The notes beneath the pieces were generated by a model. It did no database searches. It saw only the letters and a program-made list of their open reading frames with translations, and was not told where the DNA came from. The position numbers and the translations under genes were made by a program. 64,000 nucleotides of DNA from Molossus alvarezi (Eukaryota; Chordata; Mammalia; Chiroptera; Molossidae): the NCBI GenBank assembly GCA_037176705.1, contig CM073891.1, positions 97,771,827 through 97,835,826 of the forward strand, written 5' to 3'. This document shows, in pieces, positions 50,071-62,639 of this stretch. The first letter of the stretch is position 1, and each line of letters begins with the position of its first letter.

Positions 50071-50634
50071 TAACTCCCTTAAAAATATACGTATTGTTGG
50101 TGAATTTGGATGAGGAGAAAATTCGCATTGCATGATAATTTTAATTAGGAGAAATCTGACAATAATATGAACAAAAAGTACTTTGCATGAAAATTTATGA
50201 ACAAAATACCTGTTATAGGTTTCATGCCTATTTAGAGTTCCCGGTTCTTGTTCTTACTCATTTTCTGATTGTTTTACCTTTACTCCACATGGACTTGAAA
50301 TCAAATGGGTTATTTCATGTGTAGATGTATACATCCTTAGTATATAGATAAACCAAATATTTCATATTCTAAATTCTCTAAAAAAATTTGCCTCAGCCTA
50401 ACTTTCTGACTCTCTTCCAAATTATCCAATTTATCTTAACTTCTTAGAATGAAATAAAAGTATTTGTTAATGTTATATAAAATTTAAAGAATTAAAAAGA
50501 TAATTATTTATAAGTAGCTGGCATCTTAGTTATAAAAAATTACTTCAGAGAAGAATAACCGCTGCTAGGGCTCTCTAGAGTTTCTGGTGGCTGTGGGCAC
50601 TTTTAAGCTTGAACTTAGACATTTTGCTAATTTT
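50071..50634. other. Intron, no assigned feature
   Basis: AT-rich. Nothing supported. Confidence 0.35.
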
Positions 50635-50817
50635 TTAAAAATATGTTTCTATTGATTTTTTATTTTTTAGAGAGTGGAAGGGAGAGAGATAGAAACATTG
50701 ATGTGAGAACGAAGCATTGGTCGGCTGCCTCCTGCACTCCCTCTCCTTCTCCCCCGGGGGGATTGAGCCCAAAACCAAGCATGTGCCCTGACCAGGAATC
50801 TAACTAGACCTCTCAGT
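50635..50817 (-). repeat. Ves SINE, 5'-truncated
   Basis: The body is intact, but the first ~30 bp of the head are missing. TSD CATTTTGCTAATTTT at 50620-50634 and 50818-50832 is perfect, so the truncation arose at insertion. Confidence 0.88.
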
Positions 50818-51394
50818 CATTTTGCTAATTTTAAGAGCAGAGTCTTGTTTCTGTAAAGTATGCTTTGGATCAGTTAAGTGTATTTGCAACAATGTATGTG
50901 ACAAGTAGGAGGAATCTGGTCTATACAGTGTACTGCCGTTTTGATTTTTATACCTCACTCTATAAGTTTTACAGTCCAAATACAGTGTGCATGTATGAAT
51001 TCAGATAACTATTTAAAACATTTTATATCAGATAGTTAGTGCTTATTGGCATTATGTGACATTTGTGAATAAGGGGTCTTAACAGTTTCACAGAATTTGC
51101 TATGCCCTTATAGCCCACCAAATTTAGATTACAGCAAGATACATTCTTCAACCTTGTCTGTAGCTCACATGTTTATAGTGAGCATGTTTATATAATAATA
51201 TGTTTATTAGGACTAGGAAGTGTAAATAAAGACACCTGTATCCAAGAGAAGAGACATTTTGCTATGACTACTACTTCTTCTCCATAAATAGGAAAAACTA
51301 CCTAATCTGTGTAGGATGTTAACTTAAAAATGTATTCCTAATAGGTCACTTTCTTTTTAGAGCAGTCTGTGTCTCCAGTCATCATACTAGTGAT

Positions 51395-51670
51395 AAAGTG
51401 ATAGCTAATATTTACTGAGCACTTACTATGGGACTAGGTACTATTCTAAGCACTTTACATGTCATAACTCATTTTATCTCCACAGGAACCCTGTGAAGTA
51501 GCTACTAATACGATCCCCTTTTATATATGAAGAAACTAGGACACAGAGTATTCTAAAGTAACTTGTCCAGGAATAGTGCTAGTGAGTGGCAAAACCAGAA
51601 TTCAAGCCTTAGTAGTATGGGTTGATAGCTCAGTCCCTAGACCACTAATTATATTACCTTTCATTGAGCT
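51395..51670 (-). repeat. MIR
   Basis: AATATTTACTGAGCACTTAC, GAAGAAACTAGGACACAGAG, GTAACTTGTCCAGGAATAG, then GTGGCAAAACCAGAATTC, in complement order. Confidence 0.68.
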
Positions 51671-52017
51671 TTACCAGTTTTCATTACTCTGAGTGATTAG
51701 TTCCTCATTTCATTCTGTGGTGAAAATGAACTGAGAAACAGTGATTAGGATGAGACACAAGATTTAGAATTGGTACAACCTTTTTTTTGTCCTAGCTCTG
51801 ACCTTTAAGTAGTCTTGTCACTGTTTATGAGTTTCCTAGTGCTCCACCCCTCTTGAATGTATTAAAAAAACAAAAACAAAAAAAAAACATTGACTATAGA
51901 TAAAAATTTAAGATTATCCTTGAATAGCTTTCCTCAATCTCTGCCCCCACTCCTCAAGTGTAACCATTCATACCTGACAGATCTTTACACAAACACAACT
52001 ATATATACAGAGAGATA

Positions 52018-52641
52018 CAGTTGATGCTTGTTATTTGCAGTAGTTATGTTCTATAAAGTCCACAGGACACTGAATTAGTGAATATGGAACCATTCCTCCT
52101 ATGGGACATGTAGAGTTAGGTCCCTGCAAGCCTCTGGTCACAACATTTTAGTCAACCTGTCAGTACATAACCTTACATTATGTGTGTTTTTGTTTAAAGA
52201 TACCTTATTTATATATTTATATTGATTCATTAACATTGAACTCACAGCCAACAGCATTCAAAACTCATTTTTAAACAAAACTTATTTAACACACGAATTT
52301 TTTCCATAAGGCACATCACAGCCTTCTTGCTTTTAGGAACACAAGACATCACTTCAGCACTACACTTTGGGGGCTGTTGTAAGCAATGAAATCACTACAC
52401 AAAGCACAGAAGTGCAAAAAATATGGCACCAGTAGACTTCTTATACCATGAGAGCTGAAACACGAAGACAGAGCATCACCAATTTCGACCTCAGCTGAGA
52501 ACGTGTGCATGTGGTCCCTCAGATTTTCACTGCACTGAGCATCTCTTCCAGGTGCCATGAGTATTGATCGTGGGATTACAAATACATTTTAGTGAGTAGG
52601 CAGATGCATAAACATGGAATCTGAATAATAACAGTTAACTG
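52018..52641. mobile_element. Old Tigger/pogo element, 624 bp, non-autonomous
   Basis: Left end CAGTTGATGCTTGTTATTTG and right end (complement) CAGTTAACTGTTATTATTCA, with TA at 52016-52017 and 52642-52643. The interior has TAGTTATGTTCTATAAAGTC and CAGCACTACACTTTGGG, as in mammalian Tigger-derived repeats. No transposase frame. Confidence 0.75.
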
Positions 52642-52964
52642 TATATATGCACACACACATAGGTACATAGTTTTGTGTGTTCTGGTTTTATTTATTATAT
52701 AATGGGAAAATATGTATTCTGCATTGTAAATTTTAATTTTAATGATGTAGCCTAGAGGTGTTTGCATGAAACTACACTAGTTCTATTGTATTCTTACTGA
52801 TGATAAAGGTCTACCATAATGTAACCATTCATCTAATGATAGTGTAAATTTCAATTTCTTCACTGATAAAAGGTGAAAAAAGTAAAAGATATTATTTTGA
52901 GGAATAAGTGAACTTAAGTACATTGCCAACACTTAATAAGCACTCGGTGAATATTAATTAATAA

Positions 52965-53150
52965 AAATGCTTTGGAGTCAGATAGACATGGGTTCACATT
53001 CCATTCTCTTCCCTTACCAGCTGTGGGACCTTATTACTGAATTTCTCTAAGTTTTTACATCTGAAAGTGAGGTTTGCGATAACTCCTTTATTGTTTTTTG
53101 TGACAACAAAACGCGGTCACAAAGTACCTAGCACATAGTAGGAAGTATTT
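52965..53150 (+). repeat. MIR
   Basis: TTTGGAGTCAGATAGACATG, AGCTGTGGGACCTTATTACT, AATTTCTCTAAG, then AAAGTACCTAGCACATAGTA. Confidence 0.65.
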
Positions 53151-53255
53151 CCTTCCCTCCTAGATCATTTGAGCTCATGAAAATGGTATTATTTCATTAG
53201 AGTACTATCATAGAATCAATACCTTCTCTTGAAAATAAAACATACCACAACATTT

Positions 53256-53490
53256 GCTCAGCCGGTGTGGCTCAGTGGTTGAGTGTCAGCCCATGCACCA
53301 AGAGGTTGCCAGTTCGATTCCTGATCAGGACACATGCCCAGGTTGTGGGCCCGATCCCTGGGGAGGGCGGTGGTAGGCATGCAGGAGGCAGCCAGTTGAT
53401 GTTCTCTCTCATCGATGTTTCTATCTCTCTCTCCCTCTCCCTGCCTCTCTCTAAAATATTAGTAAAGAAAAATATATATATTAAAAACAA
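53256..53490 (+). repeat. Ves SINE with 19-bp TSD
   Basis: Head CTCAGCCGGTGTGGCTCAG. Perfect TSD AAAACATACCACAACATTT at 53237-53255 and 53491-53509. Confidence 0.95.
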
Positions 53491-53509
53491 AAAACATACC
53501 ACAACATTT

Positions 53510-54711
<1,202 letters not shown>

Positions 54712-54913
54712 CTGAAGAGTCACTGGACAGAAATGGAGAACGGGAGTCTGCTTTCAGTATTCTGGATTTCAACTATTGACCGACAATTAGGCTGCAATGC
54801 TGAGGACTGCACCAGAACTTTGGAGGGATCTTTACCATCACAAGTTCTAATCCTCTTTCTTCATACCTGACCTCAACCCCATTCTCCTCATCCCATTTCT
54901 CAGTTAAGTTAAT

Positions 54914-54919
54914 AATAAA
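54914..54919 (+). terminator. MKLN1: Candidate proximal polyadenylation signal
   Basis: AATAAA, 203 nt after the stop codon. A (TA)n stretch follows at about 54945-54970 and a T-rich run after it. Confidence 0.45.
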
Positions 54920-56416
54920 GTGAAATTGGTATACTTTCCATTTAAATATATATACATATATATATATTTTTACTTTAACTTTTAAGAATTAATAATGAGT
55001 ATAAAAAATAATAATCAGGTAGTTTACCCTTTCCTGATTTTTATTTCATTTTTATAAAATTAGGGCAAGTAAGCACTATTAACAGACCCAGTGCTACAAG
55101 AATTGGGATTGTGTTGTTGGGTGTTTGGCCTTTCTTTCTCCTCCCTTCCCATTTCACTTTACCTTGCATCACACAGCTGCTTGTAAATGGTGTCACTTGT
55201 TTACCTCTTTCCTTTATTCTTATCAGTATATAGTTCTGTAGGGCAGTTGATACATGTAAAAGTGGTGTGTGTGTGTGTCTGTGTCTGTTGACTAGAGTCT
55301 TGTGTTACATTAAGCAACAGGGGAAATGGGGGGCTCAAATTTATGCTCCTTGGCATAGAACTAAAAAATGAAACCCAAGGTTGGTCCAGGCACTTATCTG
55401 AGATTGGTCTATAGTATTTCTATAGTGGATATTATGGTAGCTTTGAGTCACAGAAACCTTAAACTGAGAAGCATGTCCTTCAGAACCTTTAAGAGCCATT
55501 ACGAAAGTTACCAGCAGGAGGATTCAGAGCTGCGGAGAGCCAGGACCTCTATTACTTCCTTGTGCTATTAATTTGTAGCATTTTCATTTGGGAGGGTTTG
55601 GTTTCCAGAGCTCTGCTTTTGTTTATCCATGTACATTGGCTCTGTACATCTTCTGCATAACTGATATTTTAAAGAATAATGATGTGTAGTTGTCCAGTGG
55701 AATTTTACTGACAGGCATTTCACTAAGTACACAGACCAGGCTTTTTTAAATGAAGAAAAAGAAAAATAATGATGCAAATAATTTACATTAAACTAAAAAC
55801 AAAAACAAATCAGATGGGTTTTTCCTTTTTTTTGTTGTTGGGTGTTGTGGAGATATATATTATTCTGTGAGGTGCTATGGAATGCAGTATAGGAAACCTT
55901 CACCTGACCAGCGCTTACATTTGCTCAAAAAATGTGCTGTGTGCAACTGATACCCACCATGCTTAAAGCAGACTAAGTATAATGAATGTCCATCGATCTA
56001 GTGGCTCTTAAAAGTGAATGACTTTATAAAATTCAATGTGTCCCTGAGTAGCAAGATTAGGTCTCACCAAAGAAAGAAGAAATTGACTTGCACTTTTGAA
56101 AAGTCTCATATAGGAATGAGACTTTGAGATCCATCTTCACTGTGTATTGCATGTTGTCACTTCTTTTGGGGATGGACAGAAATATATTTTTCATAGTTCT
56201 AGGCTTGAATCTTGGGCTCCTTACCTCTCCACGTTTCCCAAAGCAATCAGTAGTGATTTATGAAACAATTAGATCTGTACCTTACCTTGTGAAAGATATA
56301 GTATATAATTTAGTAAGTACCAAATTGTATAGCTGCAGAATAACCAATTGACTTTACAGGTGAGCAAATAGAATTTACTTACACACTTGTAGTTTTTCTC
56401 GAGCGACCTCTAACCT

Positions 56417-56610
56417 CGGGGGTGGGGAACGTCCCACCCACAGACCGCAAAAGGCCAGCAAAATCAATGCCACCTAACATCACAGGGCTCACTAAATTAG
56501 CCTGGCCAAATGTAGCAGGCTAATTTTTAAATTGATAATTTTGTATGGCCCTTGAATGATATTATAAATAACCAAATGGCCGTTGGCAGAAAGGAGGTTC
56601 CCCACCCCTG
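56417..56610. mobile_element. Non-autonomous hAT MITE, about 194 bp
   Basis: Left end CGGGGGTGGGGAACGTCC and right end (complement) CAGGGGTGGGGAACCTCC. Interior AGCAAAATCAATGCCACCTA and CAAATGGCCGTTGGCAGAA match bat nhAT repeats as I know them. The 8-bp TSD is not convincing. It lies in the putative 3' UTR. Confidence 0.72.
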
Positions 56611-56816
56611 TTCTAGAACATAAAATATTAATATCACTAATATGGTAGCCAATTGAATCTCATTTTGTGAAAACAAGTACAAATCAATGTTGATAGGGAA
56701 GAAATTGAACTTGATAAGAGTTTCTAAATTTAAAACTTTGAATTTTGCTCTCTGAATTCTGGCACTTTAAAAACATTAACCAAATGAAATTCTGCTTCCC
56801 TCCACCATTTATTTTT

Positions 56817-57053
56817 TTATTATTATTATTTTTTTTATCCTCACCCTAGAACATTTTTTCATTTTTGTTCAGATAGAGTAGGAGGGAGAGAGAGAGAGAG
56901 AGAGAGAAACATTGACGTGAAATGGACACATCGAGTGGCTGCCTCCCGCCCAACTCCAAGCGGGGCCGGGGTATGTGCCCTTAGTGGAAACCGAACCCGG
57001 GTTTCTTTGGACTGCGGGCTGACACTCTAACCACTGAGAAAAACCGGCCAAGG
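56817..57053 (-). repeat. Ves SINE in the putative 3' UTR
   Basis: Body with (GA)n run; GCGGGGCCGGGG head part shortened. TSD CCATTTATTTTT at 56805-56816 and 57054-57065. Confidence 0.9.
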
Positions 57054-57065
57054 CCATTTATTTTT

Positions 57066-59737
57066 ATAGTGCTTTGTCATTTCTTTCATTCATTTACACT
57101 CCATATTTGGAGGAAACTCAGTTCTTGACCTCAGTGATTGTTTTTGTTAGTTTTCCCCTGACAGTACTGGTTTGTTTTGTTACATATGCTTATTTTAATT
57201 TTATCTCTTAATTTACCTAGGTGTGGAACTTTTCCTCTTCATTTCTGGTGGTTTTGTTGGTGTTTTTTTCCCCACTAACATGTTTAAATGGGGTTGAATC
57301 ATAGCAAACTATTTAGTGGTGCTTAAGTGAGAGACTGTATTGAGCTGATTGGCTAGGTAAGTCAGAATTTGTACTGTGGGCCTTCAGACTGCCGGTAATG
57401 AGTGTAGGAGCATGTAGGGCTTCTTTATATCCGTGCCCAAGGTTGACACATTGCCTACGGTTCACATCCCTGATTTGAAACTTATTTTTACATGTTTAAT
57501 GAGGAGCTACATTTCTTTTTAAGAATTCCAGCAGCATATTTAATTTAAATAATCTAATTTGATGTTTAGGTAGCCAAGTAGCTGTTTTACTATTTAAAAA
57601 ATCTCTTATTCTAGTTTAGTAAATCTCAGATTGAAACACGTGGCTTATGCTAGTTAGTGGGGTACAGTTTGTTCAATTTTATTATCCCTAGCTTCAACTT
57701 CATGCCCATTTCTCTTTTTCCAGGGAATATATTTTAGAGTAATACTCTAGAACAAGTTTATTTGAACTAGAAGTAAACTGGATCTCTAACATTTTCAGTG
57801 CTTGTACTTCATGAGAAAATTATCTGATTTGCAAGGCACTTCTAAAATGTGTTTGCATTTTGTGGAATGACAGAGACCTCATGTGGCCAACTTGATTAAT
57901 TCAAATATATCCATCTCTTATTCAAGCAAAGGAATTTAGACTTGGGTGCCTAACTCTGTGCTAAAGCTGACAGTATTAACCTTTAGCAAGATCATCTTTT
58001 TAAACCTGGCTTTCATTTATCCGAAAACTGGCCTATCCATGTCTAATGAGTAAAAACTGATAGAGAACATTAGAAGGCTAATTATTTGGTTTATCAGAGA
58101 CAGGCTCGTTGGCTTCATAGCTCAGTGATTCAAGGCTGTGAAGCTATTCTTAGGTGAAATATGTATATTGAAAAAAGTGGATGCTAGCTAGTCCTTTCAG
58201 TGGGTCTTTTCACATCTGCCATAAAAGTGCTATTTTACAGAAGCATGTTCAGTTTCATGTAATAAAACAGTTTTAAAATCTAACCTGCAAACAAAGACTA
58301 ATTTGAGATACTTAATCTTCTAGTGAGAGATGGAGAATGATGCTTAGTGGATGGAAAAAGCACTTAGAAAGGAGTATGTATGTTCCTGATACTATTCTCT
58401 GAATTACCTGAGAAGTTATCCTATAATTATTCTTGCCACCATATGAAATTTATTGAGTCACTTTGTGGGTCATTGATGATACCCTGAATGAATGTGTTAA
58501 CTCGTTAGCTGGTTGAATGTTGCAGAGCAGTTGAGAACTACGGTTTGGATTCTGTGGGGGCCAGGGGATCATTATGATGTGTACTCTAAACAGAGTCATC
58601 TAGCTATAAAAAAGATGCCCTTCATAGCCCTTCTTTTCTTAAGAGTCCATGTTCATTGGCGGTGTCATCTTTTTGCAGAAACTCCTGCTTGCATTTTCAC
58701 TAAGTTTTAAATTCTTGAAATGGCCTTGATCTGGGATGTGCAGGTTTCCTCAGAAAAGGCTTATCAGAGAAGTATCCTAGAGGGTCTGCATATGACAGTA
58801 TTTGTAGAATAGTTTTTTGGGCTCTTTCAAAGATCCTTATATTCCTAATTAGTCAGATAACATTATTCTTTTGTGATTTTTGACTGTGGCCTATATCTCC
58901 CTGTGATTTGTATTCATACTGAAATGACTTGGCTTTCTAAAGCTTCTAGTCAGAAGGTATATCAGTTGAAGGTGGAAGTTTTCAAGTTTGTTGAAATAAT
59001 TAATTAGGAGCCAACTAGATTAGCTGAGTGATGTTGCCATTGTATGTTTTGACAATTTATGGATTTCTTCACCAAGGCTCTTTTCATTTTTCTTAAAAAG
59101 TGCTATCTTAGAGATTTTATTTATACACAATTTTAACCTTGATTTCCTTCTGCTCACCAAATACTGTGAATTGTGTTTTCATTATTTTTCTGACCTTATT
59201 CTTGGCTGTTTTAGCCCTACACTTTCTAGGTTTTCTGTGGCATTGCTTACAAGCATTGTACTGCTCGAGAAAAAAAAGGTCTTAATCATTCTGAGGCATC
59301 ATACTCTTTTATCCTTGTTTATGACAACAGAATAGTGAAATTACAAATGCATATTAATAATGTTTAGATATTGCTATTAAAATACTGATTGTTTTCATTT
59401 GAGGATAGTAATACAGTTGTGGCAGCTTTAATGGAGGAACCAATCAATGTTGGCTGCTTTCCCTGGCACTAGGAAATAGTCATAGAGTTATTGAGAAGGT
59501 ACAAGTTTCCTAGCAGAGCTCGTAGAATTTGGCACATCACCAGAATTTCCGTTTGCTTATTGTTTTTGCTTTTTTTGTACTTCTTAGCCTTTTCCCCCTA
59601 CTCCTAACTCTTCCGAGTAGCACTGATTTTCTGCTGAGGTTGTAATTTGTGTTAAGAATTGACTTTTAATTTCCAATATAATTGAGCATTGGAAATAGCT
59701 TTGATTGCCATAAAATGATTGGCATTCATTTTTTCTT
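57066..59737. other. Repeat-poor stretch, no gene
   Basis: 2.7 kb without a recognised SINE or LINE, which is unusual for this window. Consistent with extended 3' UTR or conserved flanking DNA. Open frames are short and unrecognised. Confidence 0.5.
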
Positions 59738-60007
59738 TTATTTTTTAATTTTTTTTTTTTTTTTATCCTTACCCGAGGATATTTTTCCATTTTTTGTACA
59801 GATAGAGTGGGAGGGAGAGAAAGGAAGGGGGAGAGAGAGAGAGAGAAACATCGACGTGAAGGGACACATCGAGTGGCTGCCACCCGCACGACCAACCAGG
59901 GCCGGGGACAAACTGTAACCGAGGTACATGCCCTTAGCGGGAACCGAACCCGGGTCTCTCCGGACCGCAGGCTGACGCTCTAACCACTGAGCCAAACTGG
60001 CCAGGGC
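59738..60007 (-). repeat. Ves SINE, young-looking
   Basis: Near-consensus copy with the TTTTTTGTACAGATAGAGTG and CGTGAAGGGACACATCG variants. TSD CATTTTTTCTT at 59727-59737 and 60008-60018. Confidence 0.95.
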
Positions 60008-62315
60008 CATTTTTTCTTAAATAAAAATAATACAGACTTATAAATGTCTCTTCCCCTCAACAATGTGGATTTAGCTCAAATTCCAGTAGAGTAAATTTTA
60101 TTCCTAGTCATAGCCAATGATAAAGCTCTCTTTGGAGAGATCCCACAGCGCTTGAGGAGCTGTGAGAGGTTCTATAAACCAGATTTTCTAGTGATGCAGA
60201 GAGAGGTGCCTTGCGGACATCATTCCACTGTGTTTCTGCTCAGGTTATAGGCCTTGACCCAGGATCCAGTTCAGAGCTTGAGAACACCAGAATCAAAGGG
60301 TAGTTCTGGTTTACCTTTCACATTAGAGTCATTATTTGGAAATAAAGTTTGCAAATATACTTTCATGTCCTCAAACACTGCCTGGCTTGATTTAAAACAG
60401 GACGTCATGTGGATGTTGTCTGAGAGTTATAGGGTGAACAACAAAAATGGGGAGAAATGTTAGGGAAGTAGACCATTTGTAAGATATCACTTATATTGTG
60501 AAATAATTTGTCTGCCTTCTTGTCTGTTGTTCACACCATCTTAATGAACCATTAAACATTCGTTGCAATATCCTACTCTGCCTGTCTATGGCCTTTTCAC
60601 TTGGAGATACTGAGCCTTGGGAACAGAGCTAGAGAGAATGAGGATATGTTAGAAAAGGAAAAAGGAACATTTTTTTCCTATGGATTTGAAGGTCCACAAA
60701 TGTAAATGAAATATAAAACTCTTCCATTCTAACCCTAAATAAATTTTATTAATGCAGTGCTGGAAAGAAGACTTATCAAAAGGGATCAAAGCTGAGTTAT
60801 TCTGAATAGTCATTGGGAAGCAGCATTTCTTGGTTAGTTTCTTTTCTCACCTTCTCCCAAATACCTGCTAGAGATCTTGAAACAGAAAACCCAGGGTAAT
60901 GGGCTCTAGATCTTAAACTAGGTGAGCAGTTTGTTATGTATAGCTAGTTCCTTGATAAGGATCCAGAGGGAAAGCCAGCACAAAAACATTTCAACATGCA
61001 GTTTTGGCTCCCACAGGACTTGCTTTTCGTTGAGTTGAAGTTCTTGCTGCAGCACCGCTCTGCGCCATCTGGGATGCTAGCAGTCGCAGCAGTTAGCTTG
61101 GATGTCTGAGCTTCTGCCACGCGAATACAGCCTGGGGAGATCATCCTTCTTCATTTCAGTCAGTGCTTAATGAATGCCAAATTAATTGGCGGGAAGGGAA
61201 AACACGGTGTTGATAAACTAAACAGGCCTGTGTGCATGATTAAAGAGTTGCTCAAGTAGCCAATTTTGAGCTGTATCTCTCTCCTTTGTTAACTTCTCAA
61301 GAAAGTCTTTGTTCAGTTAGTGTCATTTGGTTAGTGTTCGTTTTCAAGCCCTTCAAAATAGGAAATATATTGTCATTTCATGCTTAACGTATAACCCATA
61401 CAGAATTGAACTGCCATCGATTTAGTTTCCATGTTTTAAAATAAATTAATTATAAATAATCCCAAAGGTCTCTGTTTGTTCTATTTGGCCAAGAAATACA
61501 TGAGTTCTGGGCCTGGCTTTAGAAGTATTTGATAAGTCAGATTTATTCTTTAGGTTGCCTCCACATCGGTAAAATGTTAATTAAATTAGAGAGGGTATCT
61601 AGAGTAAGTCTAATTCCATTGCAGCTGGCAGGGTCTTACGAGTTATTTTGCAACAAAAGAGAGGAGAGGATATTACACCATCAGGGCTGGGCTATCAGGT
61701 GTTTGCAAATGCCTGTTTCAGCGCTTTGCCTCGGAGTTACTGTCTTTACCTTCTTGCGGTGAAAGGGGAAGGGGCTTGACGGTGTGAAGCCCGAGGGTAC
61801 TTTCCTCTCTTAAAGGCTTGGCTTAATTTTACATACACTTAGCTATACTTCACTAGAGTAGTTATCTACCCAACCCCAACTTTAATAGTAGGACATGAAA
61901 GTGCAAAAGTTTAATTGTGAGTAGTCTATGGGGAAGATATATTTTTAAAAGTCGTGCATGTGGTCTCCTTTTTTTCCTCCTTTCCCAGAAATATTATTTT
62001 GGTGACTACCCAGTTTTAAACTGTGTTCTCCTTCAATTGTATACCACCCATTTAGAGAAATAAAAGTAGACTTTCTTAACCATTATACTTATCCTGGCCA
62101 AGAGATGCTGTGATTGTGTCACTCTGTAGCCAGCTTGCTTTTTTGTCTTGTGGAAATGTCTTTTGAAATGTATAAATTAGATAGTATAGTATTAATTTTT
62201 CTTTATTATAGTCTTGAGTTCAATTTTGAAATTGCAATATAATGTGACGTGTTTCTATGAGCAGATTCCTTTATGAATATATATATATATGTATGTATAC
62301 ATGGACACACACACA
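60008..62315. other. Downstream flank, no gene recognised
   Basis: Non-repetitive, with a moderately GC-rich patch at about 61010-61140 (GCACCGCTCTGCGCCATC, CACGCGAATACAGCC). Open frames there match nothing I know. In human the next gene is PODXL on the opposite strand, but I cannot identify any PODXL coding sequence here. Confidence 0.4.
62276..62315. repeat. AT and CA microsatellites
   Basis: An (AT)n run at about 62276-62290 and an interrupted (CA)n run at 62304-62316. Confidence 0.75.
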
Positions 62316-62639
62316 CAGTTGGCCCTTGAACAAAAGTTTGAACTGCGTAGGCCTACTTATAAGTGTTTTTTTTTTTAAATAAATACTGTAAATATCTTTT
62401 CCTTATGATTTTCTTAACATTTTCTTTTCTCTAGCTTACTTTATTGTAAGAATACAGTGTACGATACATAGAACATACAAAATCTGTGTTAGTTATTCAA
62501 CTGCATGTTACTGGTAAGTCTCCTGGTCAACAGTAGGCTGTTAGTAATTAAGTTTTGGGGGAGTCAAAATTTATACATGGATTTTTGACTGCACAGGAGT
62601 TGAGGGCCCCTATCCCCCACCTCGTTCAGTGGTCAGCTA
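62316..62639. mobile_element. Old Tigger-type element
   Basis: Left end CAGTTGGCCCTTGAACAAAA, interior TAGCTTACTTTATTGTAAG and CAACAGTAGGCTGTTAGTA, right end TTCAGTGGTCAGCTA. The order matches a mammalian Tigger-derived MER repeat. TA flanks are eroded. Confidence 0.7.

Larger units (their letters stand above)
54712..58266 (+). other. MKLN1: Probable MKLN1 3' UTR (end uncertain)
   Basis: The sequence downstream of the stop is markedly poorer in SINEs than the introns, as expected for a transcribed untranslated region. The first AATAAA is at 54914-54919; further ones are at 58261-58266, 60738-60743 and 62059-62064. I cannot tell which is used. The end given here is the second candidate. Confidence 0.5.

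Noticed and set aside
60944..61144. A Cys/Ser-rich minus-strand frame as a candidate exon of the neighbouring gene
   Set aside because: There is no convincing splice site pair, and the sequence does not resemble podocalyxin or any other protein I know.
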